Assembly (NCBI GenBank): GCA_945877765.1
Contig: CAMDWQ010000005.1
Location: forward strand, 64,604-105,940
Source: Candidatus Omnitrophota bacterium
Lineage (GTDB): Bacteria > Omnitrophota > Gorgyraeia > 2-02-FULL-51-18
Direction: 5' to 3'
DNA: 41,337 nt
Under the pieces are notes generated by a model, which was not told the origin of the DNA, did no database searches, and worked only from the letters and a program-made list of their open reading frames with translations. Positions 21,806 through 30,185 of this stretch are shown here, piece by piece (the stretch's first letter is position 1; each line of letters begins with the position of its first letter). The translations under genes were made by a program, and so were the position numbers.

Positions 21806-22506
21806 ACCAAAAGCCCTCCCATTTTGATGAAAAGATACTCTGCCGCAAAAATTAAAATATAGCCAAAAACTTTCTTTACCCGCTCAAGCCACTTCCCCGA
21901 TTTGGGCATCGAATGAATCAAACCCGAAAATGTCCCCAGAAGAATCATCAAAAATCCGACTCCATAACCAAAGGTAAAAAGAAGAGAAAACCCATAAAGT
22001 AAATTTTGTTTAGACCCGACATAAACCAATACCACCGCAAGCGCCGGCGCCGTGCATGGCCCCACGATAAGCCCTGAAAACATGCCGATCACGAGCGCTC
22101 CCAAATATCCTTTTTTCTGATGAAATCGACTGGAAGCACCAATGGCTAACTGGGGGATCTCAAAAACGCCAAGCATCGAAAGTCCTAAAAATAGACACAC
22201 ATTCGCCACTACAAAATAAGTCGCTGGATGAGAGCCAATGGCCCCGAAAAGCTTCCCCGAAAGTGACGCAAACGCTCCCAGTACGGCATACATGATCGCC
22301 ATTCCCAGCACATAGACAAGAGAGAGGGCAAAACCCTTCCAGCGGCTGCCGGCGCTACGCGCCCCGATAAACCCAAGCGTCAGCGGAATCACCGGATAAA
22401 CGCAAGGCGTAAAACTCACAAGAACTCCCGCCAAAAATACAGCCACAAAGGCCAGGACGGGACTAGTTTGAATCAGCTGGTCTAAATTTCCAAGAAGCGC
22501 GCTCAT
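21802..22506 (-). CDS. CcdA/DsbD-like thiol-disulfide membrane transporter
   Basis: This 234-residue protein has about six membrane helices. Cysteines lie in VSFTPCVYPVIP and VGPCTAPAL, the paired motifs of the CcdA/DsbD transmembrane domain that carries electrons from cytoplasmic thioredoxin to periplasmic partners. It lacks the DsbD alpha and gamma domains, so the TlpA-like protein encoded next to it is the probable acceptor. It overlaps rlmN upstream and the tlpA-like gene downstream by four bases each (ATGA), showing tight coupling. Confidence 0.9.
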   Translation of the reverse strand: MSALLGNLDQLIQTSPVLAFVAVFLAGVLVSFTPCVYPVIPLTLGFIGARSAGSRWKGFALSLVYVLGMAIMYAVLGAFASLSGKLFGAIGSHPATYFVVANVCLFLGLSMLGVFEIPQLAIGASSRFHQKKGYLGALVIGMFSGLIVGPCTAPALAVVLVYVGSKQNLLYGFSLLFTFGYGVGFLMILLGTFSGLIHSMPKSGKWLERVKKVFGYILIFAAEYLFIKMGGLLV

Positions 22507-23582
22507 CTTTTATCTTTTCTCTTTTCTCTCTTCTGGTGGACCGACCGAAGCTGCCCGCAAGCCGCCTGAATGTCACGACCCTTGGAAAAACGCACCGTCG
22601 TCTTGACACCAAATTTTTGCAAAATCTGCTGAAACCGCACCACCTCTTCATAAGTGGGCGCCACATGCGGAAACTCGGCAATGGGGTTGTAAGGAATCAG
22701 GTTGACCTTACAAAGCATCCCCTTGAGAAGCCTCGCCAGCTGATTGGCCTCGTTGTCGGAAGCATTCACGCCCTTGACCAGAATATATTCAAACGTAATC
22801 GCACGCCCGGTCTTCTTCACATATTTTTTACAAGTCTCGATCAACGCTTTGACCGGATAAGCGGTGTTAACCGGCATCAGAGCCCCGCGCACCGAATCAT
22901 TGGGTCCGTGCAGCGATATCGAAAGCTCCACTTGCAAACCTTCCTCCGCCAACATCTCAATTTTGGGGATAATGCCGCAGGTGGAGACGGTAATTTTGCG
23001 CGCACCGATATTGAGGGCATTTTTTGAATTCAACATGCGAATCGTTTTGAGAAGCTCGGGATAATTGTCAAACGGCTCACCGATTCCCATGAAAACAATA
23101 TTGCTGATTTTTTTATTCGGCGAAAGATCCCGCGCCAAAAGAACTTGAGAGAGAATTTCCCCCACTTTCAAATTACGAAAAAAACCATCCTGCCCGCTGG
23201 CGCAAAAAGCGCAGTGAAATTTGCATCCCACCTGCGAAGAAATACAAATCGTGCGGCGCTCCTTCATCGGCATGTACACCGCCTCGACCGAATCCTTTTC
23301 GTTCAATTTTAAGAGCAGTTTGACGCTCTTGTCGCCCACAGACACTTCCCGCGTCACTTCTTTGGGAATGCCGATGACAAACAGCTCTTTGAGACGATTG
23401 CGCAGATCCTCTGAAAGATTGGTCATTTTGTCAAATTCATAGACGCTCTTTCCAAAAATCCACTGATGGATCTGGTCGGCGCGATAAAGCTCAATCCCCG
23501 CGGCATGCAATTTTTTCTTCAATTCATCGAGCGTCATATTGAGGACGTCGATTGGTTTTGCGATTTCAGACTTAAGAGACAT
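22503..23582 (-). CDS. rlmN: Dual-specificity RNA methyltransferase RlmN
   Basis: RlmN is a radical-SAM enzyme that methylates C2 of A2503 in 23S rRNA and of A37 in some tRNAs. The cluster motif is VGCKFHCAFC (Cys-x3-Cys-x2-Cys). The two catalytic cysteines are in RTICISSQ and AACGQL. The GIGEPFDNY glycine motif binds SAM. I place the start at the ATG at 23582 (MSLKSEIAKP), about nine bases after an AAAGGA ribosome site. The longer frame to 23687 overlaps the mutase gene and does not resemble the family. About 359 residues is normal length. The start overlaps the end of the phosphatase gene by 11 bases. Confidence 0.95.
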   Translation of the reverse strand: MSLKSEIAKPIDVLNMTLDELKKKLHAAGIELYRADQIHQWIFGKSVYEFDKMTNLSEDLRNRLKELFVIGIPKEVTREVSVGDKSVKLLLKLNEKDSVEAVYMPMKERRTICISSQVGCKFHCAFCASGQDGFFRNLKVGEILSQVLLARDLSPNKKISNIVFMGIGEPFDNYPELLKTIRMLNSKNALNIGARKITVSTCGIIPKIEMLAEEGLQVELSISLHGPNDSVRGALMPVNTAYPVKALIETCKKYVKKTGRAITFEYILVKGVNASDNEANQLARLLKGMLCKVNLIPYNPIAEFPHVAPTYEEVVRFQQILQKFGVKTTVRFSKGRDIQAACGQLRSVHQKREKRKDKR

Positions 23583-24210
23583 GGCGGTCATTCCTTTGGT
23601 TGCGCGGCAGGTGAGTCGTGTCATTGATGCCCTGCACGCGGATGCGGCCTTCAGTGTATTCAGCAAAAAGAAGGCTTGTGTTTTCAATGTGTAAATTTAA
23701 AAGTAGCGTATCCAGATCGGCTTTGAGCCACTCGGCTAAAAGCGCGGTGATCGCTCCGCCATGCGTCACCAAAAGCACAGTTTTTCCCTCGTGTTTTCTT
23801 GCAATCTCACGCACGCGGCCAGCAATGCGGCGTCGAAAAGCAGCGAGATTTTCGCTTTTGGGAATCAAACATTGGGAGGGTTTCTTGAGCCACTTTTGGA
23901 AACCTTTATCGTAAAGCTCATCGACCTCTTTGGGTGACATTCCCTCCCAGTCCCCCAGATTGATTTCACGAAGCAAGGGGTCACGCACAATTTTTACTTT
24001 CCAGTGCCGTGTAATTTCTAAAGTCGTCGAATACGCGCGGCCTAAGTCGCTGGAATAAATCTTATCCACTTTAAAATTTTTGATGCGAGCGGCCAACTTC
24101 CTTGCCTGCGCCAAACCTTTGGGGGTCAACTTCGAATCCAACTGCCCCTGAATACGATTTTGTAAATTCAGATCCGATTCCGCATGGCGAACGATGATTA
24201 AGCGTGTCAT
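23572..24210 (-). CDS. Histidine phosphatase superfamily (phosphoglycerate mutase-like) protein
   Basis: This 212-residue protein has LIIVRHAESDLNLQNRIQGQ (the RHG-type phosphohistidine motif, here RHAES). It also has YSSDLGRAYSTTLEI, a Glu in LREINLGDWEGM, and VTHGGAITALL with the second catalytic His. The family includes cofactor-dependent phosphoglycerate mutase and CobC-type phosphatases. At this length, with GDWEG, a broad-specificity phosphatase is likelier than a glycolytic mutase. It lies eight bases after the gamma-carbonic anhydrase-like gene. Confidence 0.88.
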   Translation of the reverse strand: MTRLIIVRHAESDLNLQNRIQGQLDSKLTPKGLAQARKLAARIKNFKVDKIYSSDLGRAYSTTLEITRHWKVKIVRDPLLREINLGDWEGMSPKEVDELYDKGFQKWLKKPSQCLIPKSENLAAFRRRIAGRVREIARKHEGKTVLLVTHGGAITALLAEWLKADLDTLLLNLHIENTSLLFAEYTEGRIRVQGINDTTHLPRNQRNDRHVS

Positions 24211-24218
24211 GGCGTGTT

Positions 24219-24731
24219 TTAACCGAGATATTTCTTATATTTTTTGGCTAATTGAGCATAGCGCTGAGCATGCGGCAAATGTTTACCCGCTTCTTGCGGC
24301 GTTAATTCGCGAACTACTTTTCCCGGGACACCCAATACCAAAGATCTCTCAGGAATCACAGCATCTTCGAGCACCACCGCCCCCGCGCCGATCAGGCTAA
24401 AAGCACCAATTTTGGCACCGCTTAAAATCCGGGCGCCAATGCCAATAAGTGCTCCATGCCCAATATCGCAAGCATGAATCGTGGCTTGGTGGCCGATAAT
24501 CACGCCGTCGCCGATTTTACAGCCTTTTCCCCAATCCACGTGAACCACCGCGCCGTCCTGAATATTCGACGCTTCACCGATATGGATCGGCGCCAGATCC
24601 GCTCGAAGCACCGCGGTAAACCACACGCTGGACCACTGCCCGATCGTGACATCCCCAATGATATGAGCGCCCGGGGCCACAAAAACAGACTCGTGAATTT
24701 TAGGTTTCTTTTTCTCGAAAGGTAAAATCAT
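24219..24731 (-). CDS. Gamma-carbonic anhydrase-like hexapeptide-repeat protein (YrdA type)
   Basis: This 170-residue left-handed beta-helix protein has hexapeptide repeats of the type IGDVTIGQWSSVWF and IGIGARILSGAKIG. The three zinc histidines of the gamma-class are present: H64 (VVHVD), H81 and H86 (IGHQATIH). Many members of this YrdA/PaaY group show little carbonic anhydrase activity, so the reaction is open. It starts a minus-strand run continuing through the phosphatase, rlmN, ccdA-like and tlpA-like genes. TATACT lies eight bases before its ATG, so the message may be nearly leaderless. Confidence 0.9.
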   Translation of the reverse strand: MILPFEKKKPKIHESVFVAPGAHIIGDVTIGQWSSVWFTAVLRADLAPIHIGEASNIQDGAVVHVDWGKGCKIGDGVIIGHQATIHACDIGHGALIGIGARILSGAKIGAFSLIGAGAVVLEDAVIPERSLVLGVPGKVVRELTPQEAGKHLPHAQRYAQLAKKYKKYLG

Positions 24732-24739
24732 AGCGGGTT

Positions 24740-24748
24740 AGTATACCA
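24740..24748 (-). promoter_or_regulatory. Extended -10 promoter of the gamma-CA-like operon
   Basis: On the minus strand TGGTATACT occupies 24748-24740. It is an extended -10 box (TGn plus TATACT) that ends eight bases before the ATG. No good -35 is seen, as expected for an extended -10 promoter. Confidence 0.55.
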
Positions 24749-24749
24749 T

Positions 24750-25763
24750 TTACTTGGTTAGCGAGACGTCGATTTCTTCTTCGATTTCGCCGACGATTTC
24801 TTCCACGAGGTCTTCCAGTGTCACCAAGCCCACCGCTTTTTGCGTCTGCGGGTCACGAACAATCGCAATCTGCGTCTTTCTCTTAAGAAATTCTTTCATT
24901 AGCTCCGCCACCTTCTGCGCCGGCGTCACAAAATAGGGCACGCTCATCAAATCGCTTAAATGAATCAGTTCGCTATGTTTAAAAAGGTACAAAAGGTCGC
25001 GCACATAGATAATACCAACGATGTTGGACTTATCCTTGTGATAGACGGGGATTCGGTTGTGCCCTTCCTCGAGAAATATGCGCTCGATCTGGGGCTCCTC
25101 CATATTGATTTCGACGGCAGCCATCTGCTCTAAGGGGGTCATCACCTCGTCGACGCTAATCTCATCAAAATGAAAAATCCTCTCGAGCATTTTTCTTTCG
25201 GAGTCTCCGTAATAGCCCTCCTCCTTGCCTATTTTCACCATCATTTTGATTTCTTCCTCGGTGACTAGGGGCGAGCGATGGTGAGGATTGCCGCCCATTA
25301 GACGTATTGCTCCCGAGCTGATCCACGTCAGTACATACGTCAGAGGTGTAAATAGGGCAATCATAAACGACATGACATGCCGCGCAAAAAAAGCCACTCC
25401 CTCGGGATGGTTGGTGGCGAAAATCTTGGGGATGAGCTCCCCGAAAATCACCACAAACAAGGTGATGATGAGCGTCGAAATAAAAAGCCCTGTGCCGCCG
25501 CCCAAATAGTGCACCAAAATCGTCGTCGAGATCGTGGCGATCGCCGTATTCACCAGGTTGTTGCCTACTAAAATCGTGGCAATCATCTTGTCCATGCGGG
25601 AGAGAATCCTGAAAATGCGCGACGCCCCGGGCCTTTTTTTCTCAATCATGTGGCGTAGGCGGACCTTGTTTAAGGCAATCAGCGCCGTCTCAGACGCCGA
25701 AAAAAAAGCTGAGAATGCGAAAAGGACGATAAGAATGATAAACAAAGTAGTGCTGATAGGCAT
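24750..25763 (-). CDS. CNNM/CorC-type membrane protein (DUF21 plus CBS pair)
   Basis: This 337-residue protein has an N-terminal DUF21/CNNM membrane domain (about 1-185), with FFSASETALIALNKVRLRHM and the FGELIPK motif in a later helix. Two CBS domains follow (about 200-325; EVMTPLEQMAAVEI and VGLVTLEDLVEEIVGEIEEE). Relatives include CorC/HlyC/MpfA proteins linked to Mg2+ or Na+ export. The CorC_HlyC C-terminal domain usually found after the CBS pair is absent, and the protein ends a few residues later. It is divergent from nuoJ. Confidence 0.88.
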   Translation of the reverse strand: MPISTTLFIILIVLFAFSAFFSASETALIALNKVRLRHMIEKKRPGASRIFRILSRMDKMIATILVGNNLVNTAIATISTTILVHYLGGGTGLFISTLIITLFVVIFGELIPKIFATNHPEGVAFFARHVMSFMIALFTPLTYVLTWISSGAIRLMGGNPHHRSPLVTEEEIKMMVKIGKEEGYYGDSERKMLERIFHFDEISVDEVMTPLEQMAAVEINMEEPQIERIFLEEGHNRIPVYHKDKSNIVGIIYVRDLLYLFKHSELIHLSDLMSVPYFVTPAQKVAELMKEFLKRKTQIAIVRDPQTQKAVGLVTLEDLVEEIVGEIEEEIDVSLTK

Positions 25764-25772
25764 CGTGGCTAC

Positions 25773-25778
25773 ATTATA
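25773..25778 (-). promoter_or_regulatory. -10 box of the CNNM/CorC-type gene
   Basis: On the minus strand TATAAT ends nine bases before the ATG at 25763, which leaves room for a leader of only about two or three bases. The -35 hexamer 17 bases upstream is poor. Confidence 0.5.
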
Positions 25779-25825
25779 CTTAAAGAGAGCCTCTTAGTAG
25801 AAACAAAATAACGGCGACTTACTCA

Positions 25826-25854
25826 TTGACTTTGCGGAGACCGCCCCATAAAAT
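25826..25854 (+). promoter_or_regulatory. Near-consensus sigma70 promoter of nuoJKLMN
   Basis: TTGACT (25826-25831), 17 bases, then TAAAAT (25849-25854). The ATG of nuoJ lies 12 bases further on, so the leader is only about six bases and has no ribosome site. It shows that nuoJ begins a transcription unit here rather than continuing from nuoA-I. Confidence 0.75.
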
Positions 25855-25866
25855 AGTCCGATTCTT

Positions 25867-26358
25867 ATGCTAGAAACAGTCCTTTTTTATCTTATTTCTC
25901 TGGGGGTCATTGCCTCCGCTATTGGCGTCGTTTTAACCCGTTCAGCGGTTTATAGCGTTCTATGCCTGGTGTCTGCCATGTGTCTTATGGCCGGCCTATT
26001 CATCCTTCTAAAAGCTTTCTTGGTGGCCACCGTTTTAGTGCTCGTCTATGCCGGCGCTATCCTGGTGCTCTTTTTGTTTGTCGTCATGCTCATTGATTTT
26101 CGCAAGCTCAACGATGACTGGACAGGTGTCCGTTTCCCAGCCGTCTTGGCAGGACTTCTGGCAGTCTTTCTTTTTTTTCAATTTTTTAAGGTGATTCTCA
26201 CACTCCAACTACCGGCAAAAATCGCTCTCCACGGCACCACTAAAGAAATCGGAACCGCGCTGTTTACTCAATACCTTCTTCCTTTTGAATTGACTTCCTT
26301 TCTGGTGTTATCAGCGATCGTCAGCGTGGTCGTGCTAGCCAAGAAAGACGCCAAATGA
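25867..26358 (+). CDS. nuoJ: NADH-quinone oxidoreductase subunit J
   Basis: This 163-residue membrane protein has five hydrophobic segments. The third, VLVYAGAILVLFLFVVMLID, carries the characteristic YAGAI(l/m)VLFLFV motif with the pi-bulge helix of NuoJ. It is part of the proton-pumping membrane arm of complex I. Its stop overlaps the nuoK start (ATGA). It is the first gene of the J-K-L-M-N block, and nuoA-I are not in the window. Confidence 0.95.
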   Translation: MLETVLFYLISLGVIASAIGVVLTRSAVYSVLCLVSAMCLMAGLFILLKAFLVATVLVLVYAGAILVLFLFVVMLIDFRKLNDDWTGVRFPAVLAGLLAVFLFFQFFKVILTLQLPAKIALHGTTKEIGTALFTQYLLPFELTSFLVLSAIVSVVVLAKKDAK

Positions 26359-26660
26359 TTATCGGGCTCGGGCATTATCTGGTGGTTTCGGCCATTCTAT
26401 TTTGCATCGGCCTTTTCGGGCTCCTCATCCGAAAAAATATCCTGATGATGATGCTCTCTATCGAGCTCATCCTCAATGCCGCCAATCTCTCATTTGTCAG
26501 TTTCTCCGCCTTTAATGGCAATCTCTCAGGCCAAGTGGTCGTTTTTTTCACCATGATCGTAGCGGCCGCCGAAGTGACGGTGGGCTTGGCGGTTGTCGTC
26601 ATGCTTTATCGTAAAAACAACACCACCAATGTCGACAAGCTGGATTCTTTAAAATGGTAG
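26355..26660 (+). CDS. nuoK: NADH-quinone oxidoreductase subunit K
   Basis: This 101-residue protein has three membrane helices. It shows LIRKNILMMMLSIELILNAA, with the membrane Glu of NuoK on the second helix. A second Glu lies in AAAEVTVGLAVVVMLYR on the third helix, followed by the usual short tail. It is normal length and forms part of the proton path of complex I. It overlaps nuoJ by four bases and nuoL by seven. Confidence 0.96.
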   Translation: MIIGLGHYLVVSAILFCIGLFGLLIRKNILMMMLSIELILNAANLSFVSFSAFNGNLSGQVVVFFTMIVAAAEVTVGLAVVVMLYRKNNTTNVDKLDSLKW

Positions 26661-28600
26661 ACAACTTCCTCGACCGTTTGCCCTCCATCCCCTGGATTAT
26701 TTTATTTTCACCGCTAGTGGCGACGGCATTGATCACATTTTTTTTCCAGAAATCGCCCAAAATTTCCGCGGGCGTTGCGCTGGCAGGAATATTTACCTCG
26801 CTAGTGGGAAGTGTGTCGCTTTTTTGGTTTCACTCGCACAATCACTTCTTGCCGGCAGAATCCTCGTGGAGCTGGATCCGTATCGCGGGACTGTCGGTAG
26901 ATTTTGGCTTTCTCTTGGATCCGCTCTCGATTCTGATGCTCTTGGTTGTCACCGGCGTCGGCAGCTGTGTTTTCCTGTATTCCACTGCCTACATGAAAGA
27001 CGATTCCTCGTATGCCCGCTACTTTGCCAGCCTTTCGCTGTTTGCTTTTTCCATGCTGGGAATCGTGCTGGCCAATAATTTTCTGATGCTCTTTGTATTC
27101 TGGGAGCTTGTCGCGGTGAGCTCGTACCTTTTGATTGGTTTTTGGTTTGAAAAACCCTCCGCGGCAGATGCCGGCAACAAAGCCTTCATCGTCAACCGCG
27201 TAGCTGATTTTGGTTTTATTCTGGGAATCTTTTTGGTGTGGATGCTCTCAGGGGCTGGCGGAGGCGAAAAAACTTTTCAATTTTCAACCTTGGCTTATAG
27301 TTTTCCCGGCTTACTTCAATCGGGGCTGATCTCTCAAGCCCTCTTGATGACCGCGATTCTTCTTATTTTTTGCGGAGTCGCCGGAAAATCCGCTCAATTT
27401 CCGCTTTATATCTGGCTGCCGGATGCCATGGAAGGCCCCACTCCCGTTAGCGCCCTAATTCACGCGGCGACCATGGTTGCTGCCGGTGTGTATCTTTTGA
27501 GCCGCTCTTTTTTTCTCGTCAGCACTTCCGTCGAAGCCCTGCACATTATCGCCTGGTTTGGCGGCATCACTGCTCTTTTGGCGGCACTCCTGGCGCTGGT
27601 ACAAAATGATATTAAAAAAATTCTCGCCTACTCCACAGTCAGTCAGCTAGGTTACATGGTGATGGCAGTGGGCTTAGGGAGCGCTAATGTTGCCATGTAC
27701 CATTTGACGACGCACGCCTTTTTCAAAGCCCTCCTTTTCCTCGGTGCGGGTGCCATGATTCACGCGTTGCATACACAAGATATCTGGGAGATGGGTGGAC
27801 TTTTGAAGAAAATGCCTGTAACAGCCATCACTTTTTTAATCGGCACACTGGCTCTGTGTGGAATTTTTCCCTTTTCAGGTTTTTTTAGTAAAGATGAAAT
27901 TTTGACTTTGGCGCTGGAACACAACAAGCCGCTTTTTGTGATTGGCCTTTTCACCGCAGGGCTTACCGCGTTTTACATGACACGGGCCGTCTGGGTGGCT
28001 ATCTTAGGCCATGCGCGTACCAAGAAGAAACATCACGACAATCATAGCCATAATCACGCCCCAAGCCATGGGCATGATGCCCCTTGGCCGATGAAGCTTC
28101 CCCTTGTAGCGCTGGCATTTCTATCTATCATTGCCGGGTTTATCGGCATCCCAGCTTTTATTGCCGGCGAACACGGCGAGCATATGCCGATGAATTATTG
28201 GGTTGCAGGAATCTCAACGGTTGTAGCGCTGACCGGCATCGGTCTTGGTACGCTCACTTACCGCAAGCTCATGTCCAATGAAGACCCCCTCAAAAAAATG
28301 TTCGGCCAAGTTTATTCTTTTGTTGTGCATAAATACTATCTGGATGAGTTCTTTGTGGCGCTGGCAAATGTATTCTCTGCCGAAGGCAGATCCGCCTCTG
28401 GAGGACAGAAATCTTTAGCGGGGCTTCTTTTGTGGTTTGACTTAAATATTGTCATTGAAAAAGGCGCAAACGGCACTGCAGCGCTGACGCGTGGTGTTGG
28501 CTCGTTGGTACGTCGTGCACAAACCGGACGCCTGCAGACTTACGCCATGGCGTTTGGTTTTGGCATTGTGCTATTGGTTTATTGGACTCTATTAAGATAA
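26654..28600 (+). CDS. nuoL: NADH-quinone oxidoreductase subunit L
   Basis: This 648-residue antiporter-like subunit has the expected motifs: FVFWELVAVSSYLLIGFWFE, GKSAQFPLYIWLPDAMEGPT, VSALIHAATMVAAGVYL and YSTVSQLGYM. The catalytic Lys/Glu/His residues of the proton channel lie in these stretches. The C-terminal part should form the long lateral helix. A loop near residues 453-478 is very rich in histidine (HHDNHSHNHAPSHGHD), which is uncommon and could bind metal. It is followed by a 117-base gap holding a dispersed palindromic repeat, then nuoM. Confidence 0.96.
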   Translation: MVDNFLDRLPSIPWIILFSPLVATALITFFFQKSPKISAGVALAGIFTSLVGSVSLFWFHSHNHFLPAESSWSWIRIAGLSVDFGFLLDPLSILMLLVVTGVGSCVFLYSTAYMKDDSSYARYFASLSLFAFSMLGIVLANNFLMLFVFWELVAVSSYLLIGFWFEKPSAADAGNKAFIVNRVADFGFILGIFLVWMLSGAGGGEKTFQFSTLAYSFPGLLQSGLISQALLMTAILLIFCGVAGKSAQFPLYIWLPDAMEGPTPVSALIHAATMVAAGVYLLSRSFFLVSTSVEALHIIAWFGGITALLAALLALVQNDIKKILAYSTVSQLGYMVMAVGLGSANVAMYHLTTHAFFKALLFLGAGAMIHALHTQDIWEMGGLLKKMPVTAITFLIGTLALCGIFPFSGFFSKDEILTLALEHNKPLFVIGLFTAGLTAFYMTRAVWVAILGHARTKKKHHDNHSHNHAPSHGHDAPWPMKLPLVALAFLSIIAGFIGIPAFIAGEHGEHMPMNYWVAGISTVVALTGIGLGTLTYRKLMSNEDPLKKMFGQVYSFVVHKYYLDEFFVALANVFSAEGRSASGGQKSLAGLLLWFDLNIVIEKGANGTAALTRGVGSLVRRAQTGRLQTYAMAFGFGIVLLVYWTLLR

Positions 28601-28625
28601 AATCTGTCGTGCCAGTGTCGTCATA

Positions 28626-28700
28626 GTGTCATCCCCGAAATATTTAATCGGGGATCATGTATAAGTTTGATTCCCGATAAGTAATTTCGGGAATGACACT
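28626..28700. repeat. Dispersed palindromic repeat between nuoL and nuoM
   Basis: TGTCATCCCCGAAATATTTA is followed by ATCGGGGATCA, then TGATTCCCGATAAG and TTCGGGAATGACA. It is the same family as the copies at 2447, 19220 and 40149. It could stabilise or segment the nuo mRNA between L and M. Confidence 0.8.
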
Positions 28701-28717
28701 AAAAATAAGAGGCTAAT

Positions 28718-30181
28718 ATGTTTGGACCCATTTCTTATATTTTATTTGCCCCCATCCTCGGGGCCGTTCTACTTTTATTCGTGCCGAAGGGGAAAACCTC
28801 TGTTTTAAAGACTATTTCTGTCACCAGTGTGTCCATCTCCCTCTTTTTTGCCGTGAAAGCTTTTATCCAGTACGACCGTGTCGCGGCGGGCTATCAATTC
28901 ATCGATAAATTGGACTGGCTTCCCTCTCTGGGCATCTCCTATCACGTCGGGGTGGACGGCATCAATTTGGTGCTGATCCTCATGACAGCGATTATTTCAT
29001 TCGTCGGAGTCATCCTTTCGCTTTCGGTTGAGAATCGTCTAAAAGAGTATCTGGTATTTTATTTATTCCTGATTGCCGGCTGTTTTGGCGTCCTCTGCTC
29101 CTTGAATATTTTCTTCATGTATTTTTTCTACGAAACCGCGGTCATCCCCGTATTTCCTCTCATCGGTATCTGGGGCTCGGGCAACAAAGAATACGCCACG
29201 ATGAAGCTGACTCTTTACCTGACACTTGGCGCGGTCCTAGCGCTCATTGCCGTAATCTGTCTTTACTTTGCGGCGGGAATCAACACGTTTGATTTCACGC
29301 TGATACAAGCGCATCTAGCGGCGCATCCTTTGCCGCTGTCATTTCAACAGTGGGCTTTCCCTCTGGTCATGGTGGGTTTTGGTATCATCTTGACCCTCTG
29401 GCCTTTTCACACCTGGTCGCCGATGGGATACGCCGCAGCACCGACTTCGGTGAGCATGCTGCACGCGGGCGTCTTAAAAAAACTCGGCGCTTACGCGATT
29501 ATTCGCTTGGGGATTACCCTCATGCCGCAGGGCGCGGCTCTGTGGATGCCTTACGTGGCTTGGATTGCCATCATCAACATCGTTTATTGCGGCCTGGTTG
29601 CTTTTACCCAAAAAGATTTAAAATATATTCTTGGTTATTCCAGCTGTAGTCACATGGGCTACATTCTTCTGGGATTATCCTGCCTGACCAGCCTGTCGCT
29701 GACGGGCACCGTTTTCTTCATGTTCGCGCATGGCATCATGGCTTCTTTAAGTTTTGCTCTGGTGGGCTTTATTTATCACCAGACGCATACCCGCATGATA
29801 GATGATTTGGGCGGCTTGGGGAAAAAACTTCCTTTCATCTCCATCCTTTTTGTCATGACCGCCATGGCATCGGCCGGGCTTCCGGGTTTTGCCAACTTTA
29901 TCGGAGAAATGATAATTCTTTTGGGCGCTTGGGATAAGCACCGTCTCCAAGTCGTCGGCGCCGTGTTGGGTCTTGTCATCACCGCCGGTTACATGTTGAA
30001 AACAGTGCGCGCTTGCATTCAAGGGCCTTTAAACCCCCGCTGGAATCACCTCAAAGACGCCACATGGACCGGCCGGCTGCCCTATCTTCTCTTAATGGTC
30101 ATTTTAATTGTGGTGGGCTGTTTTCCGTCCCTCCTTCTGCCGACCATCGCGTCAGCCACGCAAGTTATTTTAAACGGATAA
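28718..30181 (+). CDS. nuoM: NADH-quinone oxidoreductase subunit M
   Basis: This 487-residue antiporter-like subunit shows YFFYETAVIPVFPLIGIWGS (with the channel Glu), LWPFHTWSPMGYAAAPTSVS, MLHAGVLKKLGAYAIIRLG and YSSCSHMGYILLG. It has an AAGAGG ribosome site seven bases before ATG, unlike the leaderless genes, as expected inside an operon. Normal length for NuoM. nuoN follows after four bases. Confidence 0.96.
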   Translation: MFGPISYILFAPILGAVLLLFVPKGKTSVLKTISVTSVSISLFFAVKAFIQYDRVAAGYQFIDKLDWLPSLGISYHVGVDGINLVLILMTAIISFVGVILSLSVENRLKEYLVFYLFLIAGCFGVLCSLNIFFMYFFYETAVIPVFPLIGIWGSGNKEYATMKLTLYLTLGAVLALIAVICLYFAAGINTFDFTLIQAHLAAHPLPLSFQQWAFPLVMVGFGIILTLWPFHTWSPMGYAAAPTSVSMLHAGVLKKLGAYAIIRLGITLMPQGAALWMPYVAWIAIINIVYCGLVAFTQKDLKYILGYSSCSHMGYILLGLSCLTSLSLTGTVFFMFAHGIMASLSFALVGFIYHQTHTRMIDDLGGLGKKLPFISILFVMTAMASAGLPGFANFIGEMIILLGAWDKHRLQVVGAVLGLVITAGYMLKTVRACIQGPLNPRWNHLKDATWTGRLPYLLLMVILIVVGCFPSLLLPTIASATQVILNG

Positions 30182-30185
30182 TCCG

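Noticed and set aside
23583-23687. Longer rlmN start at 23687
   Set aside because: The extra residues overlap the phosphatase gene, do not resemble RlmN, and lack the ribosome site present before the ATG at 23582.
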